Below, one piece after another: positions 56,143-64,000 of a stretch of DNA of 64,000 bases (the stretch's first letter is position 1; each line of letters begins with the position of its first letter). The translations under genes were made by a program, and so were the position numbers. This stretch comes from Flavobacteriales bacterium (GTDB lineage: Bacteria > Bacteroidota > Bacteroidia > Flavobacteriales_F > PHOS-HE28). The DNA lies in the NCBI GenBank assembly GCA_016703005.1, contig JADJCX010000009.1:62001-126000 (forward strand), in the 5' to 3' direction. The notes beneath the pieces were generated by a model. The model was not told where the DNA came from. It saw only the letters and a list, made by a program, of their open reading frames with translations, and did not search any database.

Positions 56143-57011
56143 CACACGCTGCCTTCGGCCACCTTCAAGAGGTACTCGCCATACCCGCTCTTGCGCAACG
56201 GTTCGGCCAGCTTCCGCAGTTGGTCGGCGCTGATGAAGTTGCGGCGGAACGCCACTTCTTCGATGCAGCCGATGCGGCGACCCTGGCGTTCCTCGATCAC
56301 CTGCACGTACTGGCCAGCCTGCATCAACGATGTAAAGGTCCCGGTATCGAGCCAAGCCGTGCCGCGGTCCAACACGTTCACCTTCAATGTGCCCCGCCGC
56401 AGGTATTCCTTGTTCACGTCGGTGATCTCGTACTCACCGCGCACACCCGGCTTCAGGTCCCGTGCGATGTCGAGCACACTGTTGTCGTAGAAATACAGAC
56501 CCGGTACGGCATAGTTGCTCTTTGGCTTTGTTGGTTTCTCCTCGATGCTCAATGCGTTGAAGTGCGCATCGAACTCCACCACGCCGTAACGCTCGGGGTC
56601 GCTCACGCGGTAGGCGAACACGAGCCCGCCGTTCACGGTACTGTGCTCCATGAGCCGTGTCCCCAACCCGGAACCATGGAAAATGTTGTCGCCAAGGATC
56701 AATGCCACGCTATCGTTGCCAACGAAGTCACGACCGATGACGAACGCTTGTGCAAGCCCGTTGGGCACCGGTTGATCGGCATAGGTGAACGAGCACCCGA
56801 GACTTCCACCATCACCCAACAGCTTGCGGAAATGCGGCAGATCGTGCGGTGTGCTGATGATGAGCACCTCGCGGATACCCGCTGCCATGAGCGTGCTCAG
56901 CGGGTAATAGATCATCGGCTTGTCATACACCGGCATCAGTTGCTTGCTAACGGCAAGCGTCAATGGATGCAGACGTGTGCCGGAGCCTCCGGCGAGGATG
57001 ATGCCCTTCAT
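56142..57011 (-). CDS. rfbA: Glucose-1-phosphate thymidylyltransferase
   Basis: A 289-residue nucleotidyltransferase making dTDP-glucose, the substrate of RfbB. MKGIILAGGSGTRLHPLT is the nucleotide-binding signature; PMIYYPLSTLMAAGI, LILGDNIFHG, YGVVEFD and IEEKPTKPKSNYAVPGLYFY are all RmlA features. It is 53 kb from rfbB, so the dTDP-sugar genes are split. It shares one base with the polyprenyl synthase start and overlaps the MMPL gene stop by four bases, forming a tight three-gene block. Confidence 0.97.
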   Translation of the reverse strand: MKGIILAGGSGTRLHPLTLAVSKQLMPVYDKPMIYYPLSTLMAAGIREVLIISTPHDLPHFRKLLGDGGSLGCSFTYADQPVPNGLAQAFVIGRDFVGNDSVALILGDNIFHGSGLGTRLMEHSTVNGGLVFAYRVSDPERYGVVEFDAHFNALSIEEKPTKPKSNYAVPGLYFYDNSVLDIARDLKPGVRGEYEITDVNKEYLRRGTLKVNVLDRGTAWLDTGTFTSLMQAGQYVQVIEERQGRRIGCIEEVAFRRNFISADQLRKLAEPLRKSGYGEYLLKVAEGSV

Positions 57012-59407
57012 TTCAATTGTTCTTGCTCGTCGCTGTTCTCCAGTTTCAGTTCGCCAAGATCGACATCGTCGTCCTCATCCAGGATCACCAGCAACGGTTC
57101 GCGGAAGGCTTGCGTGATGAGGTTCCTATGGAAACTGAGCAACAGCGCCGGCAATACGAGCAGGTTCGTGAACATGGCCACCAACAAGGTGATACTCGTG
57201 AGTATTCCCAGCGCCTGTATACCGCCGAACTCGCTGAATGCGAAAATGGTAAAGCCGAAGAAGAGCACCGCGCTCGTATAGATGATACCCACGCTCACTT
57301 CGCGTGTGGCCAAGTCAACCGATCGCTTGATGTCGTTGTTGGTGAGCTTCAACTCCAACCGGTATCGGGCCAAGAAGTGGATGGCATTGTCCACGGCGAT
57401 GCCCAGAGCGATCCCGAACACAAGGATGGTGCTCGGCTTGATCGGTATGTGGAAGATCCCCATCAACCCAGCGGTGACGACCAGCGGGATCAGGTTGGGG
57501 ATGAGTGACACGACCAGTATGCGCAACGATCCGAACAACAGCGCCATCAAAACAACGATCAGCGCGATCGCCCAACCCAAGCTGGTGATCAGATTGTCGA
57601 CGAGATAGCTGTTGCCCTTCAGGAAGACGACGCTATTGCCGGTGAACCGCACATCGTACTTCGTCGGATCGAAGATGCTGTCCACCTGAGGGCGCAGGCG
57701 TTCCATCAACGCGTCCATACGCGTGGTGCCGATATCGGCCATCTGCACGGTGAGCCGTGTAACCTGTCTGGCGGTATCCAGGAAGGCTTTGCCCATGCTC
57801 TTCTTCTCCCCAGCCCCTTGCAGGTATGGGAGGATGAAACTCTTCTCCGGGCCGGTGAGCAGCGCGTACTTCTCCGGGTTGCCACCGTAGAACGCCTGCT
57901 TGGTGAACTTCACAGCATCGACAATACTGATGGGCCGACTGAACTCCGGATAAGTGGCCAGCGTGTCGCAGAAACGTTCGATGCGCTTGAGTGTCGCATC
58001 CTTCAGCGCACCACCGTTCTTCTTTGAATCGATGATCACTTCCAAGGGGATCACCCCGTGGTAGTTCTTCTCGAACCAGCGCATGTGCACCAGCACCGGA
58101 TTATGCTCGGGCAGGTCATCGACCACGCGGCTTTCGTCCTTCAACCGGGTCATACCCAGAAGCGCGATGCTGAACACAAGCACGGTCAGCGCATACACCA
58201 AGGCCCGCCGCCGGTGACTGATGCGCACAATGCGATCCACCACGACATCCATCCACCTGCGATCCAAATGCCGCAAGTGCTTGGCGGTAGGCGGCGGCAT
58301 GAAGCTGAACAGGATGGGTATCAATACCATGCTCAATGCCCACAACACCATGATACCCGCTGTGGCCACCAAACCGAACTCGCGCAGCGAATCGCTGTAT
58401 GTGAGCATGAACGTGGTGAAGCCCACGGCCGTGGTCGCATTGGTCATGAACGCGGCTGCGCCGACACGTGTGATCACGCGCTGCAATGCCTTCATCTTAT
58501 TCCCGTGCCGCACGAACTCGATCTGGTAACTGTTGATGAGGAAAACACAATTGGGCACACCCGTAACGATCACCAACGGCGAGATGACTGACATGATCAA
58601 GGTGATGCGGTAATCGAGCAGGCCGAGGATCCCGAAACTCCACACCACGCTGATCGCCACCACCAGCACGCAGATCCACATCACGCGCCAACTCCGGAAG
58701 AAGATGAGCAGCAAAATGGCACAGACCAACAGGCTTAAGCCCATGAACAAGGGCATCTCCCCCTTCACGAGCGACGTGAGCATCACACGCACGTATGGCA
58801 AACCGCTGTAGTGCACTTCGCTTCCGCCTGCGGCGAACTCCTCGCCGCGTGCGACGATCCGCTCGATCATGTCGCCGCGCTGCTCGCTGTTGAACATCGC
58901 GGCATCGAGGAAGAGCATCATCAGGCTGGCTCCTGTGCTGTCGTTGAAGAGCAGTTTGTCGTAGAAGGGCAGCGATCGGATCCTTGCTTTCAAGGAGTCC
59001 ATTTCTGCCTGCGTGGTCGGCGGCGACACAACAACAGAGCGGAGCTTGAAGGTGGTCAGGGAGTCATCGCGCACCAGGTCGAACAAGTGGGCTTCGCTGA
59101 AGACCGAGTCCACACCCGGGATCTCTTTCAGGTCGTTGCCCAGCTGCCACCAAGCCTTGAACCGTTCAGGTGTGTACAGCTTGGGGTCGCCGGTGCCCAG
59201 CACCATAACGTTACCGTCCTCGCTGAACTGCTCGGTGAATTCGTGGTACGCCAAGTACACGCTGTCCGTTTTGGGCAGCAGGCCACCATGGCGGTAGCTC
59301 ATCTTCACCTTGGTGGCCTGATAGCCCATGAGCACGGTAAGGACCCCCGTGATCACCAATACAGTGATGCGATTCCGGAGGATCTTACCAGCGAGCCAGG
59401 TCCACAT
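57008..59407 (-). CDS. MMPL/RND-family membrane transporter
   Basis: A 799-residue RND-type transporter with two copies of the SSD/MMPL half (about 6 TM segments each). Features: first TM at residues 12-30, large periplasmic loop (residues 33-220), TM bundle with YRITLIMSVISPLVIVTGVP and MTNATTAVGFTTFMLTYS, second loop, then IPIKPSTILVFGIALGIAVDN and YTSAVLFFGFTIFAFSEFGG. An acidic C-terminal tail (DEDDDVDLGEL). Bacteroidota MMPL proteins of this kind are often linked to lipid or hopanoid transport, but substrate is unknown. Stop overlaps rfbA start by four bases. Confidence 0.9.
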   Translation of the reverse strand: MWTWLAGKILRNRITVLVITGVLTVLMGYQATKVKMSYRHGGLLPKTDSVYLAYHEFTEQFSEDGNVMVLGTGDPKLYTPERFKAWWQLGNDLKEIPGVDSVFSEAHLFDLVRDDSLTTFKLRSVVVSPPTTQAEMDSLKARIRSLPFYDKLLFNDSTGASLMMLFLDAAMFNSEQRGDMIERIVARGEEFAAGGSEVHYSGLPYVRVMLTSLVKGEMPLFMGLSLLVCAILLLIFFRSWRVMWICVLVVAISVVWSFGILGLLDYRITLIMSVISPLVIVTGVPNCVFLINSYQIEFVRHGNKMKALQRVITRVGAAAFMTNATTAVGFTTFMLTYSDSLREFGLVATAGIMVLWALSMVLIPILFSFMPPPTAKHLRHLDRRWMDVVVDRIVRISHRRRALVYALTVLVFSIALLGMTRLKDESRVVDDLPEHNPVLVHMRWFEKNYHGVIPLEVIIDSKKNGGALKDATLKRIERFCDTLATYPEFSRPISIVDAVKFTKQAFYGGNPEKYALLTGPEKSFILPYLQGAGEKKSMGKAFLDTARQVTRLTVQMADIGTTRMDALMERLRPQVDSIFDPTKYDVRFTGNSVVFLKGNSYLVDNLITSLGWAIALIVVLMALLFGSLRILVVSLIPNLIPLVVTAGLMGIFHIPIKPSTILVFGIALGIAVDNAIHFLARYRLELKLTNNDIKRSVDLATREVSVGIIYTSAVLFFGFTIFAFSEFGGIQALGILTSITLLVAMFTNLLVLPALLLSFHRNLITQAFREPLLVILDEDDDVDLGELKLENSDEQEQLK

Positions 59408-59477
59408 GATTCAGGTAGTAGCTGTTCGCCGCAGGGCAAACAGCCTTCGGTCAAAGGAAACGAAAACGGAGTTGGCC

Positions 59478-61898
59478 TCAGAGACCGATCCCGATGGTGA
59501 GCTTCAGGTAGAGGTTGTCGGCGGCATCCGGCAGGGCATAGTCGCCATAGCGGTAGTAGACACCCACGCCCAGAGCACTGAGGTCGTTCTTGAACAATAC
59601 TTCCACACCGCTCTCGAAAAAGCCCTTCTCCATGCTGTGGAAGTCGTATCCGGAATGGTTTTCCGGATGCCCCAACGCTCCAACCCCTGCGCTGCTCAAG
59701 ATACTTGGGATCGGTTGCCATTTCCTGGTCTTCAGCAAGAGCCTGCCGAAGCTGTGGCGATAGTGCACCGCAACGAACCGATCGGCCAAAAACTCTCCCG
59801 GCACCATGGTCTCGAATGCGTACGGGGTATTCACCCAGAAAGCTTTGCCCCGCGTGCCTCGGATGTTGAACAAGAAGGGGTAGGGCGCATCCGCATCGGC
59901 CATTCCTGCCATGATGCGAACGCTCGGCGTGCCCAAGCGCCTCGTGCGGAAGGTCTTCTCGGTCATCGCACTGATCCGCCACCACTGCTGTTCGCCACCC
60001 CATAACCCTGCGATCCCCGTTGCTGAGGAGATATGAAGGATCGGCCATTTTGTACCGAGATTGACCTGCCGGTCGGGCAGCTGAGCCACCTGTTCACGGA
60101 ACGCGTAACGCAGATCCACGCTCACTTCGCCACTGCGGAAGTCACTGATGTATTGCTGCACATTCTCAGCACGCGGCTGCACGTACCGGTATCCGAGGTC
60201 GTTGATGCGCAGTTCGCTGGCGGTGCCTACCCATGCTTTCAGCGCACTACCGATCCTGAAATGGACTTCACCGCCGATGCGTTCAACCCGATCCATGCGA
60301 TCCAAGTAGAGCAAACGGATATCATCGTTCAGCAGCAGCGAGCGCGGACCGCGATAAGCAATGCCCGCGCTTTCCACAAGATCGTTGGCGTAGTATCCAC
60401 GCAGTTCAAGCGCGCGCGAAGGCATCGGTTTGATCCGCAGATCACCACCGTACTTCCACCCCCCATCGCCGAACCCGTATCCGAACCAACCACCGGCACG
60501 CGCCACTCTGGAAACACGGTCGTTTGTGCTGAGGCCGACGCCTAGCCGAACATCCTCGTATGCGTTCGCTGAGATCAGCCGCTTCAGCTCGATGTCCACC
60601 GGCCCCCATGGAATGCGCCCGGTGAGAAGGGCGTCGAGGCCTTTCAGCGTTTTACCAAGGTTCTCGGCTTTGCTCAGACTGTCTATCACGTGATAGGTCT
60701 TGAGGTCTTTGGCCGTTAGGCTGTCGGTACGCAGGCTTCGCCAGTAGGCCTCGTCGCGCTTGAGTGCCATGGGATCCAAGTCGAGTTCAGCACCGCGTAC
60801 TTCCTTCCGTGATACGTCGATGCCCGTTTCGATGTCGCGTAGCTGCACCCGTCCGATGCCGATCGGATGGAAGCCATCCAGCGATATGCCATCGAAGAAG
60901 TAAGTCGTATTCAACTGCACGGGGAACCAAGTGCCATTCACCTTCCGGTGTACCTGCTGCACCTTCACGCCTTGGCCGTCCCCCCGATCCACCGGTCCAG
61001 CGATCACGTTCTGCAACGCATACCCATCGCTGTTCACCCATAGTGTGCCGGCCAACCCGTCGAAGTTCTTTCCGGTGCGTGGCCTGTAGGTGATCACGAA
61101 CACGGTGTCGACGTCCTGATAGAGCGTGTCCTCCAATACGAAGAGATAACTGCTCGCAGTGCCGGCACCGACGGGGCTCATGTAGCTCTTCTCGCCCAAT
61201 GGGATCAGCGGCTCATAGATGCTGAAGGTGCGCGTGGTAGCGGCCAATGCGAGCAGCCCTGGATCCTCGAACCCGCTTACGCGCATGGCCAACACTTCCT
61301 CGTGATCCCCGTTCGGCGGGCGGAAGCTGCGCTCGGTGGCGCTTTCAATGATGAGGATGTGCTGTTGGGAGGTGAAGTCCAAGATCTCCTGTTGGCTGGT
61401 GTCGAACGCAGTTGTTCGCGTGCTATCGCTGATCAGGGTGCTATCGGCTTCGATCGTGAAGATGGTCTTCGCATAGCTCTTGTACCGGAAACTGCCCGCG
61501 TTGAGCCCGTCGTTCTGCTTCCGGTTCCGGTACACGGCCTCCATGATGCGGTGGGCGGGGTTCACGCCCGGGCGCACGACGGCTTCACGCAGGTCGCGGC
61601 TCAACGAGCGCATGCGGACAATGACCGGTTGGGCCGTGGCCACTTCAACTTCCACGGTCGGATAGCCGACGTACGAAACCGACACCATGGCGGGCAAGGC
61701 AGGAACACGCAACGCGAAGCGGCCTTCGGAATCGGCGAGGACACCTTGTTGTGAACCGCTCAGGGAAACATGCACGAACGGCAACGCTTCATTGGTGCGC
61801 TCGTCAATGACCTGTCCGGTCACAACAACCTGTGCCACGACGTGCGTGACATGGCAAAACAGTAGCGTGACGAACGTCGTTCGCAACAACGGGAGCAT
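59478..61898 (-). CDS. DUF5686 outer-membrane protein with carboxypeptidase-like regulatory domain
   Basis: An 806-residue protein: signal peptide (RTTFVTLLFCHVTHVVAQ), an N-terminal carboxypeptidase-regulatory-like domain (VVVTGQVIDERTNEALPFVH, GVLADSEGRFALRVP), then a DUF5686 part (NPAHRIMEAVYRNRKQNDGL and YKSYAKTIFTIEAD) and a large C-terminal beta-barrel (strand pairs rich in aromatic residues, ending LYLKLTIGIGL). DUF5686 proteins are Bacteroidota outer-membrane proteins of unknown role. It is in its own transcription unit, 70 bases upstream of the MMPL gene on the same strand. Confidence 0.92.
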   Translation of the reverse strand: MLPLLRTTFVTLLFCHVTHVVAQVVVTGQVIDERTNEALPFVHVSLSGSQQGVLADSEGRFALRVPALPAMVSVSYVGYPTVEVEVATAQPVIVRMRSLSRDLREAVVRPGVNPAHRIMEAVYRNRKQNDGLNAGSFRYKSYAKTIFTIEADSTLISDSTRTTAFDTSQQEILDFTSQQHILIIESATERSFRPPNGDHEEVLAMRVSGFEDPGLLALAATTRTFSIYEPLIPLGEKSYMSPVGAGTASSYLFVLEDTLYQDVDTVFVITYRPRTGKNFDGLAGTLWVNSDGYALQNVIAGPVDRGDGQGVKVQQVHRKVNGTWFPVQLNTTYFFDGISLDGFHPIGIGRVQLRDIETGIDVSRKEVRGAELDLDPMALKRDEAYWRSLRTDSLTAKDLKTYHVIDSLSKAENLGKTLKGLDALLTGRIPWGPVDIELKRLISANAYEDVRLGVGLSTNDRVSRVARAGGWFGYGFGDGGWKYGGDLRIKPMPSRALELRGYYANDLVESAGIAYRGPRSLLLNDDIRLLYLDRMDRVERIGGEVHFRIGSALKAWVGTASELRINDLGYRYVQPRAENVQQYISDFRSGEVSVDLRYAFREQVAQLPDRQVNLGTKWPILHISSATGIAGLWGGEQQWWRISAMTEKTFRTRRLGTPSVRIMAGMADADAPYPFLFNIRGTRGKAFWVNTPYAFETMVPGEFLADRFVAVHYRHSFGRLLLKTRKWQPIPSILSSAGVGALGHPENHSGYDFHSMEKGFFESGVEVLFKNDLSALGVGVYYRYGDYALPDAADNLYLKLTIGIGL

Positions 61899-61965
61899 CG
61901 GGCGTGAACCTATGACGGCGGCGGCCCGAAGAAAGTAACTGACCGACGACCACCGGCACCGCCGC

Positions 61966-61973
61966 TACCTTGC
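61966..61973 (+). promoter_or_regulatory. Putative -7 element (TACCTTGC) for the radical SAM gene
   Basis: TACCTTGC six bases before ATG 61980, followed by CCCCAC, mirroring the arrangement at 21218. Confidence 0.4.
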
Positions 61974-61979
61974 CCCCAC

Positions 61980-63005
61980 ATGTTCTTGGCCCCCATCAGC
62001 GATGCCCGCGAATGGACGCGGAAACTCTCCGCAAGCCGCGCTGTGAACGCATGGCATATCTGGAGCAGCTATCAGCGGGCCAAGCGCACCAAGGAACCGT
62101 TCATCAAGGGCCTACCGATCAACATCAGCATCGAGCCTACAACAGCGTGCAACCTGCGCTGCCCGGAATGTCCCAGCGGACTGCGTTCTTTCACCCGACC
62201 CACAGGCAACCTCAAGCAACCGCTCTTCACTCGTGTGATCGATGAGTTGGCCAACGACCTGTTGAGCCTGACGTTCTACTTCCAGGGCGAACCGTACATC
62301 AACCCGTCGTTCCTGGACATGGTGCAACATGCGAGTGGACGCGGCATCTACACCGCCACCAGCACCAATGCACATTTCCTCACCGATGAAGCAGCAGAAC
62401 GCACCGTGCGCAGTGGCCTATCACGGCTCATCATTTCACTCGACGGCACTGAGCAAGAGACATACAAAGCCTACCGCAAGGAGGGCACGCTGAGCAAAGT
62501 GATAGAAGGTGCCGAGCGCGTTGTAAAGTGGAAGCGGTTGTTGAAGAGCCGCACTCCGCATGTGGTCTTCCAATTCCTTGTGGTGAAGCCGAATGAACAC
62601 CAGATACCTGCCGCCAGAGCACTGGCCAAACGGATCGGTGTGGACGACCTGTGGCTGAAGACGGCGCAGGTGTACGATCCGCATGAGAACCATCCGCTGA
62701 TACCGACGCAGGACAAGTATGCGCGCTACCGACGCGCTACCGACGGCTCTTGGCAATTGAAGAACGCGCTGCACGACCATTGCTGGAAGATGTGGCACAG
62801 TTGCGTGATCACATGGGACGGCCGCGTGGTGCCTTGCTGTTTCGACAAGGATGCGCACCATGTGCTCGGCGATCTGAGCAAACAGACGTTCACGGAAGTG
62901 TGGAATGGCGATGCTTACCGCGACTTCCGCGGAGCGTTGTTACAGAGCCGCAGCAACCTGGAGATGTGCAGGAATTGTAGTGAGGGAAGCCCGGTGTGGG
63001 CTTAG
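61980..63005 (+). CDS. Radical SAM/SPASM protein
   Basis: A 341-residue radical SAM enzyme. The [4Fe-4S] motif CNLRCPEC (Cys57, Cys61, Cys64; CxxxCxxC) lies in ISIEPTTACNLRCPEC; LTFYFQGEPYINP and IISLDGTEQETYKAYRK are typical radical-SAM barrel segments. The C-terminal SPASM-type cluster has CWKMWHSCVITWDGRVVPCC and MCRNC, so it probably carries an auxiliary iron-sulfur cluster. Members modify peptides, sugars or enzymes; the substrate is not evident, and no RiPP precursor-like small ORF was seen next to it. It converges with frr, the two stop codons sharing three bases. Confidence 0.9.
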   Translation: MFLAPISDAREWTRKLSASRAVNAWHIWSSYQRAKRTKEPFIKGLPINISIEPTTACNLRCPECPSGLRSFTRPTGNLKQPLFTRVIDELANDLLSLTFYFQGEPYINPSFLDMVQHASGRGIYTATSTNAHFLTDEAAERTVRSGLSRLIISLDGTEQETYKAYRKEGTLSKVIEGAERVVKWKRLLKSRTPHVVFQFLVVKPNEHQIPAARALAKRIGVDDLWLKTAQVYDPHENHPLIPTQDKYARYRRATDGSWQLKNALHDHCWKMWHSCVITWDGRVVPCCFDKDAHHVLGDLSKQTFTEVWNGDAYRDFRGALLQSRSNLEMCRNCSEGSPVWA

Positions 63006-63571
63006 ACCTTCATGATATCCTTTTCCTTGAGCGCGATGTGCTCGTCCACCTTCTTGTTGTGGATACCGGTGAGCTTCTCCACCTGCTCTTCAGCGTCTTT
63101 CGCGGTGTCCTCGGGCAGGCCATCCTTCTTCCCACCCTTGATCGCTTCCATGGCCTTCTGGCGGAAGCCACGGATGCTGACACGCGCGTGCTCGCCTTCC
63201 GCGTGGGCTGACTTCACCAAAGCCTTTCGGCGCTCCTCTGTGAGCATGGGTACGTTGATGATCACGCTCTCGCCATTGTTGCTCGGGTTGAAACCGAGGT
63301 TGGCGCCGATGATGGCTTTCTCGATCGCATCGATCATCTTCTTCTCCCAAGGCTTCACGAAGAGGGTACGCGCGTCGCCGCTGTTCACCGTGGCCACTTG
63401 GCTCAAGGGGACCATGCTGCCGTAGTAATCCACCTTCACGCTATCGAGCATGCTGGGGTTGGCCGCACCGGCCCTGACTTTCGTGAGTTCCTGTTCGAGG
63501 TGCGCAACGGCTTTGCGCATTTGGTCCTCGGTCTGGCTGATGATGGCGCGTGTGTCGATCATGTGTTTCAT
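63002..63571 (-). CDS. frr: Ribosome recycling factor
   Basis: RRF (189 aa) dissociates post-termination ribosomes with EF-G. HLEQELTKVRAGAANPSMLD, VDYYGSMVPLSQVATV, VKPWEKKMIDAIEKAI and GFNPSNNGESVIINVPMLTE are the conserved blocks; PMLTEERRKALVKSAHAEGE is the region of domain II return. Two possible ATGs, 63571 and 63562; the longer is annotated. A small palindrome (CCCGAT/ATCGGG) covers the region just upstream of the start. A TATTTTCG lies upstream at 63604. pyrH is the next gene upstream, the usual pyrH-frr order. Confidence 0.96.
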   Translation of the reverse strand: MKHMIDTRAIISQTEDQMRKAVAHLEQELTKVRAGAANPSMLDSVKVDYYGSMVPLSQVATVNSGDARTLFVKPWEKKMIDAIEKAIIGANLGFNPSNNGESVIINVPMLTEERRKALVKSAHAEGEHARVSIRGFRQKAMEAIKGGKKDGLPEDTAKDAEEQVEKLTGIHNKKVDEHIALKEKDIMKV

Positions 63572-63588
63572 CCCGATGCTATCGGGGT
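63572..63588. repeat. Short palindrome next to the frr start
   Basis: TCCCGAT-GCT-ATCGGGG, perfect six-base arms with a three-base loop immediately upstream of the frr ATG at 63571. It could fold in the leader RNA and affect initiation. Confidence 0.4.
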
Positions 63589-63603
63589 CGTTGAATAGGA
63601 GGG

Positions 63604-63611
63604 CGAAAATA
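63604..63611 (-). promoter_or_regulatory. Putative -7 element (TATTTTCG) for frr
   Basis: TATTTTCG, 32 bases before the frr start in the 59-base gap after pyrH, suggesting that frr has its own promoter in addition to any from pyrH. Confidence 0.45.
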
Positions 63612-63630
63612 GCAGGGCTTAGCCCGCAGT

Positions 63631-64000
63631 TCAGAACTCCACGAGGGTGCCCACTTGCTCACCCTTCATCAAGCGGCCCAGGTTGCCGGGCTTGTTCATA
63701 TCGAAGATGATGATGGGCAGCTTGTTCTCGTTGCAGAGCGTAAAGGCGGTAAGGTCCATCACGTTGAGGCCCTTCTCATACACCTCCGTGAAGCTGATGC
63801 GGTCATACTTCGTTGCTGTCTTGTCCTTCTCAGGGTCGGCGGTATAGATACCGTCCACGCGGGTGCCTTTCAGGATCACATCGGCTTCGATCTCGATGGC
63901 GCGCAGGCTCGCGGCCGTGTCCGTGGTGAAATACGGGTTGCCTGTCCCCGCACCGAAGATCACAATGCGGCCCTTCTCCAAGTGACGCACTGCGCGCCGG
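63631..64000 (-). CDS. pyrH: Uridylate kinase, 3' part
   Basis: The C-terminal 122 residues of UMP kinase, entering from outside the window (frame open to 64000). RHLEKGRIVIFGAGTGNPYF and TTDTAASLRAIEIEADVILK, then DPEKDKTATKYD and VMDLTAFTLCNENKLPIIIF are the signature stretches of the bacterial hexameric enzyme that makes UDP. Stop at 63631-63633. No start codon is in the window; the GTG at 63990 is internal. Followed by frr, as in most bacteria. Confidence 0.96.
   Translation of the reverse strand, partial: RRAVRHLEKGRIVIFGAGTGNPYFTTDTAASLRAIEIEADVILKGTRVDGIYTADPEKDKTATKYDRISFTEVYEKGLNVMDLTAFTLCNENKLPIIIFDMNKPGNLGRLMKGEQVGTLVEF

Overview
The window looks like a chromosomal segment of a GC-rich member of the Bacteroidota. 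Direct signs are the many secreted proteins ending in a type IX secretion (T9SS) type-A sorting domain, Bacteroidota-restricted families (DUF5686, DUF6089, DUF3667, DUF4197), the near absence of Shine-Dalgarno sequences, and a recurrent TAnnTTTG-like promoter element just upstream of start codons. A high-GC Flavobacteriales-type lineage is my inference. No phage, transposase, CRISPR array or rRNA was seen.

Layout. (1) 1-1520: end of folE, then fabD and a small membrane protein. (2) 1615-10849, all on the minus strand: a tightly packed nucleotide-sugar operon running from wbpE through ugd, uxs, a periplasmic-binding-fold protein, wbpD, wbpB, wbpA and rfbB to a PHP-type tyrosine phosphatase. 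It should make UDP-2,3-diacetamido-glucuronate, UDP-glucuronate/UDP-xylose and the dTDP-4-keto-6-deoxyglucose intermediate for a surface polysaccharide. (3) 10965-20885: outer-membrane protein plus Kdo transferase, three T9SS cargo proteins, a large secreted protein, GluQ-RS and a phosphohexose mutase. (4) 21233-25524: TPR protein, ComA-like phosphosulfolactate synthase, rhodanese, DedA, AroE and a small membrane protein. (5) 25540-25745: tRNA-Leu and tRNA-Gly. (6) 25832-34802: mutS, an RNA methyltransferase, an outer-membrane DUF6089 protein, a CDF metal transporter, a TPR lipoprotein, a deoxynucleoside kinase and a DUF3667 protein. (7) 34959-45127: surface and secreted proteins, including a three-repeat DUF4397 protein, with a MerR/B12-type regulator. 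(8) 45177-49255: the 2-oxoglutarate dehydrogenase E1 and E2 genes. (9) 49350-55191: secreted proteins and an SDR epimerase. (10) 55198-64000: polyprenyl synthase, rfbA, an MMPL transporter, DUF5686, a radical SAM/SPASM enzyme, frr and the 3' part of pyrH.

At least nine genes carry one or more apparent single-base indels, mostly in short homopolymers, and one has an in-frame TAG. In seven of these genes reversing the indels gives a whole number of codons; the DUF3667 gene is already a multiple of three because its two indels compensate. Several of the genes should be essential (waaA, phosphoglucosamine mutase), so uncorrected sequencing error is the simplest explanation. I annotate these as single interrupted genes. 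Three small dispersed-repeat families sit in the intergenic spaces, and one REP-like hairpin is fused into the wbpD/wbpB junction, where it supplies both a stop and a start codon. I found no clearly novel multi-gene system. The most interesting leads are that REP-made gene junction, the interrupted T9SS gene, the cobalamin-type MerR regulator and the promoter motif.
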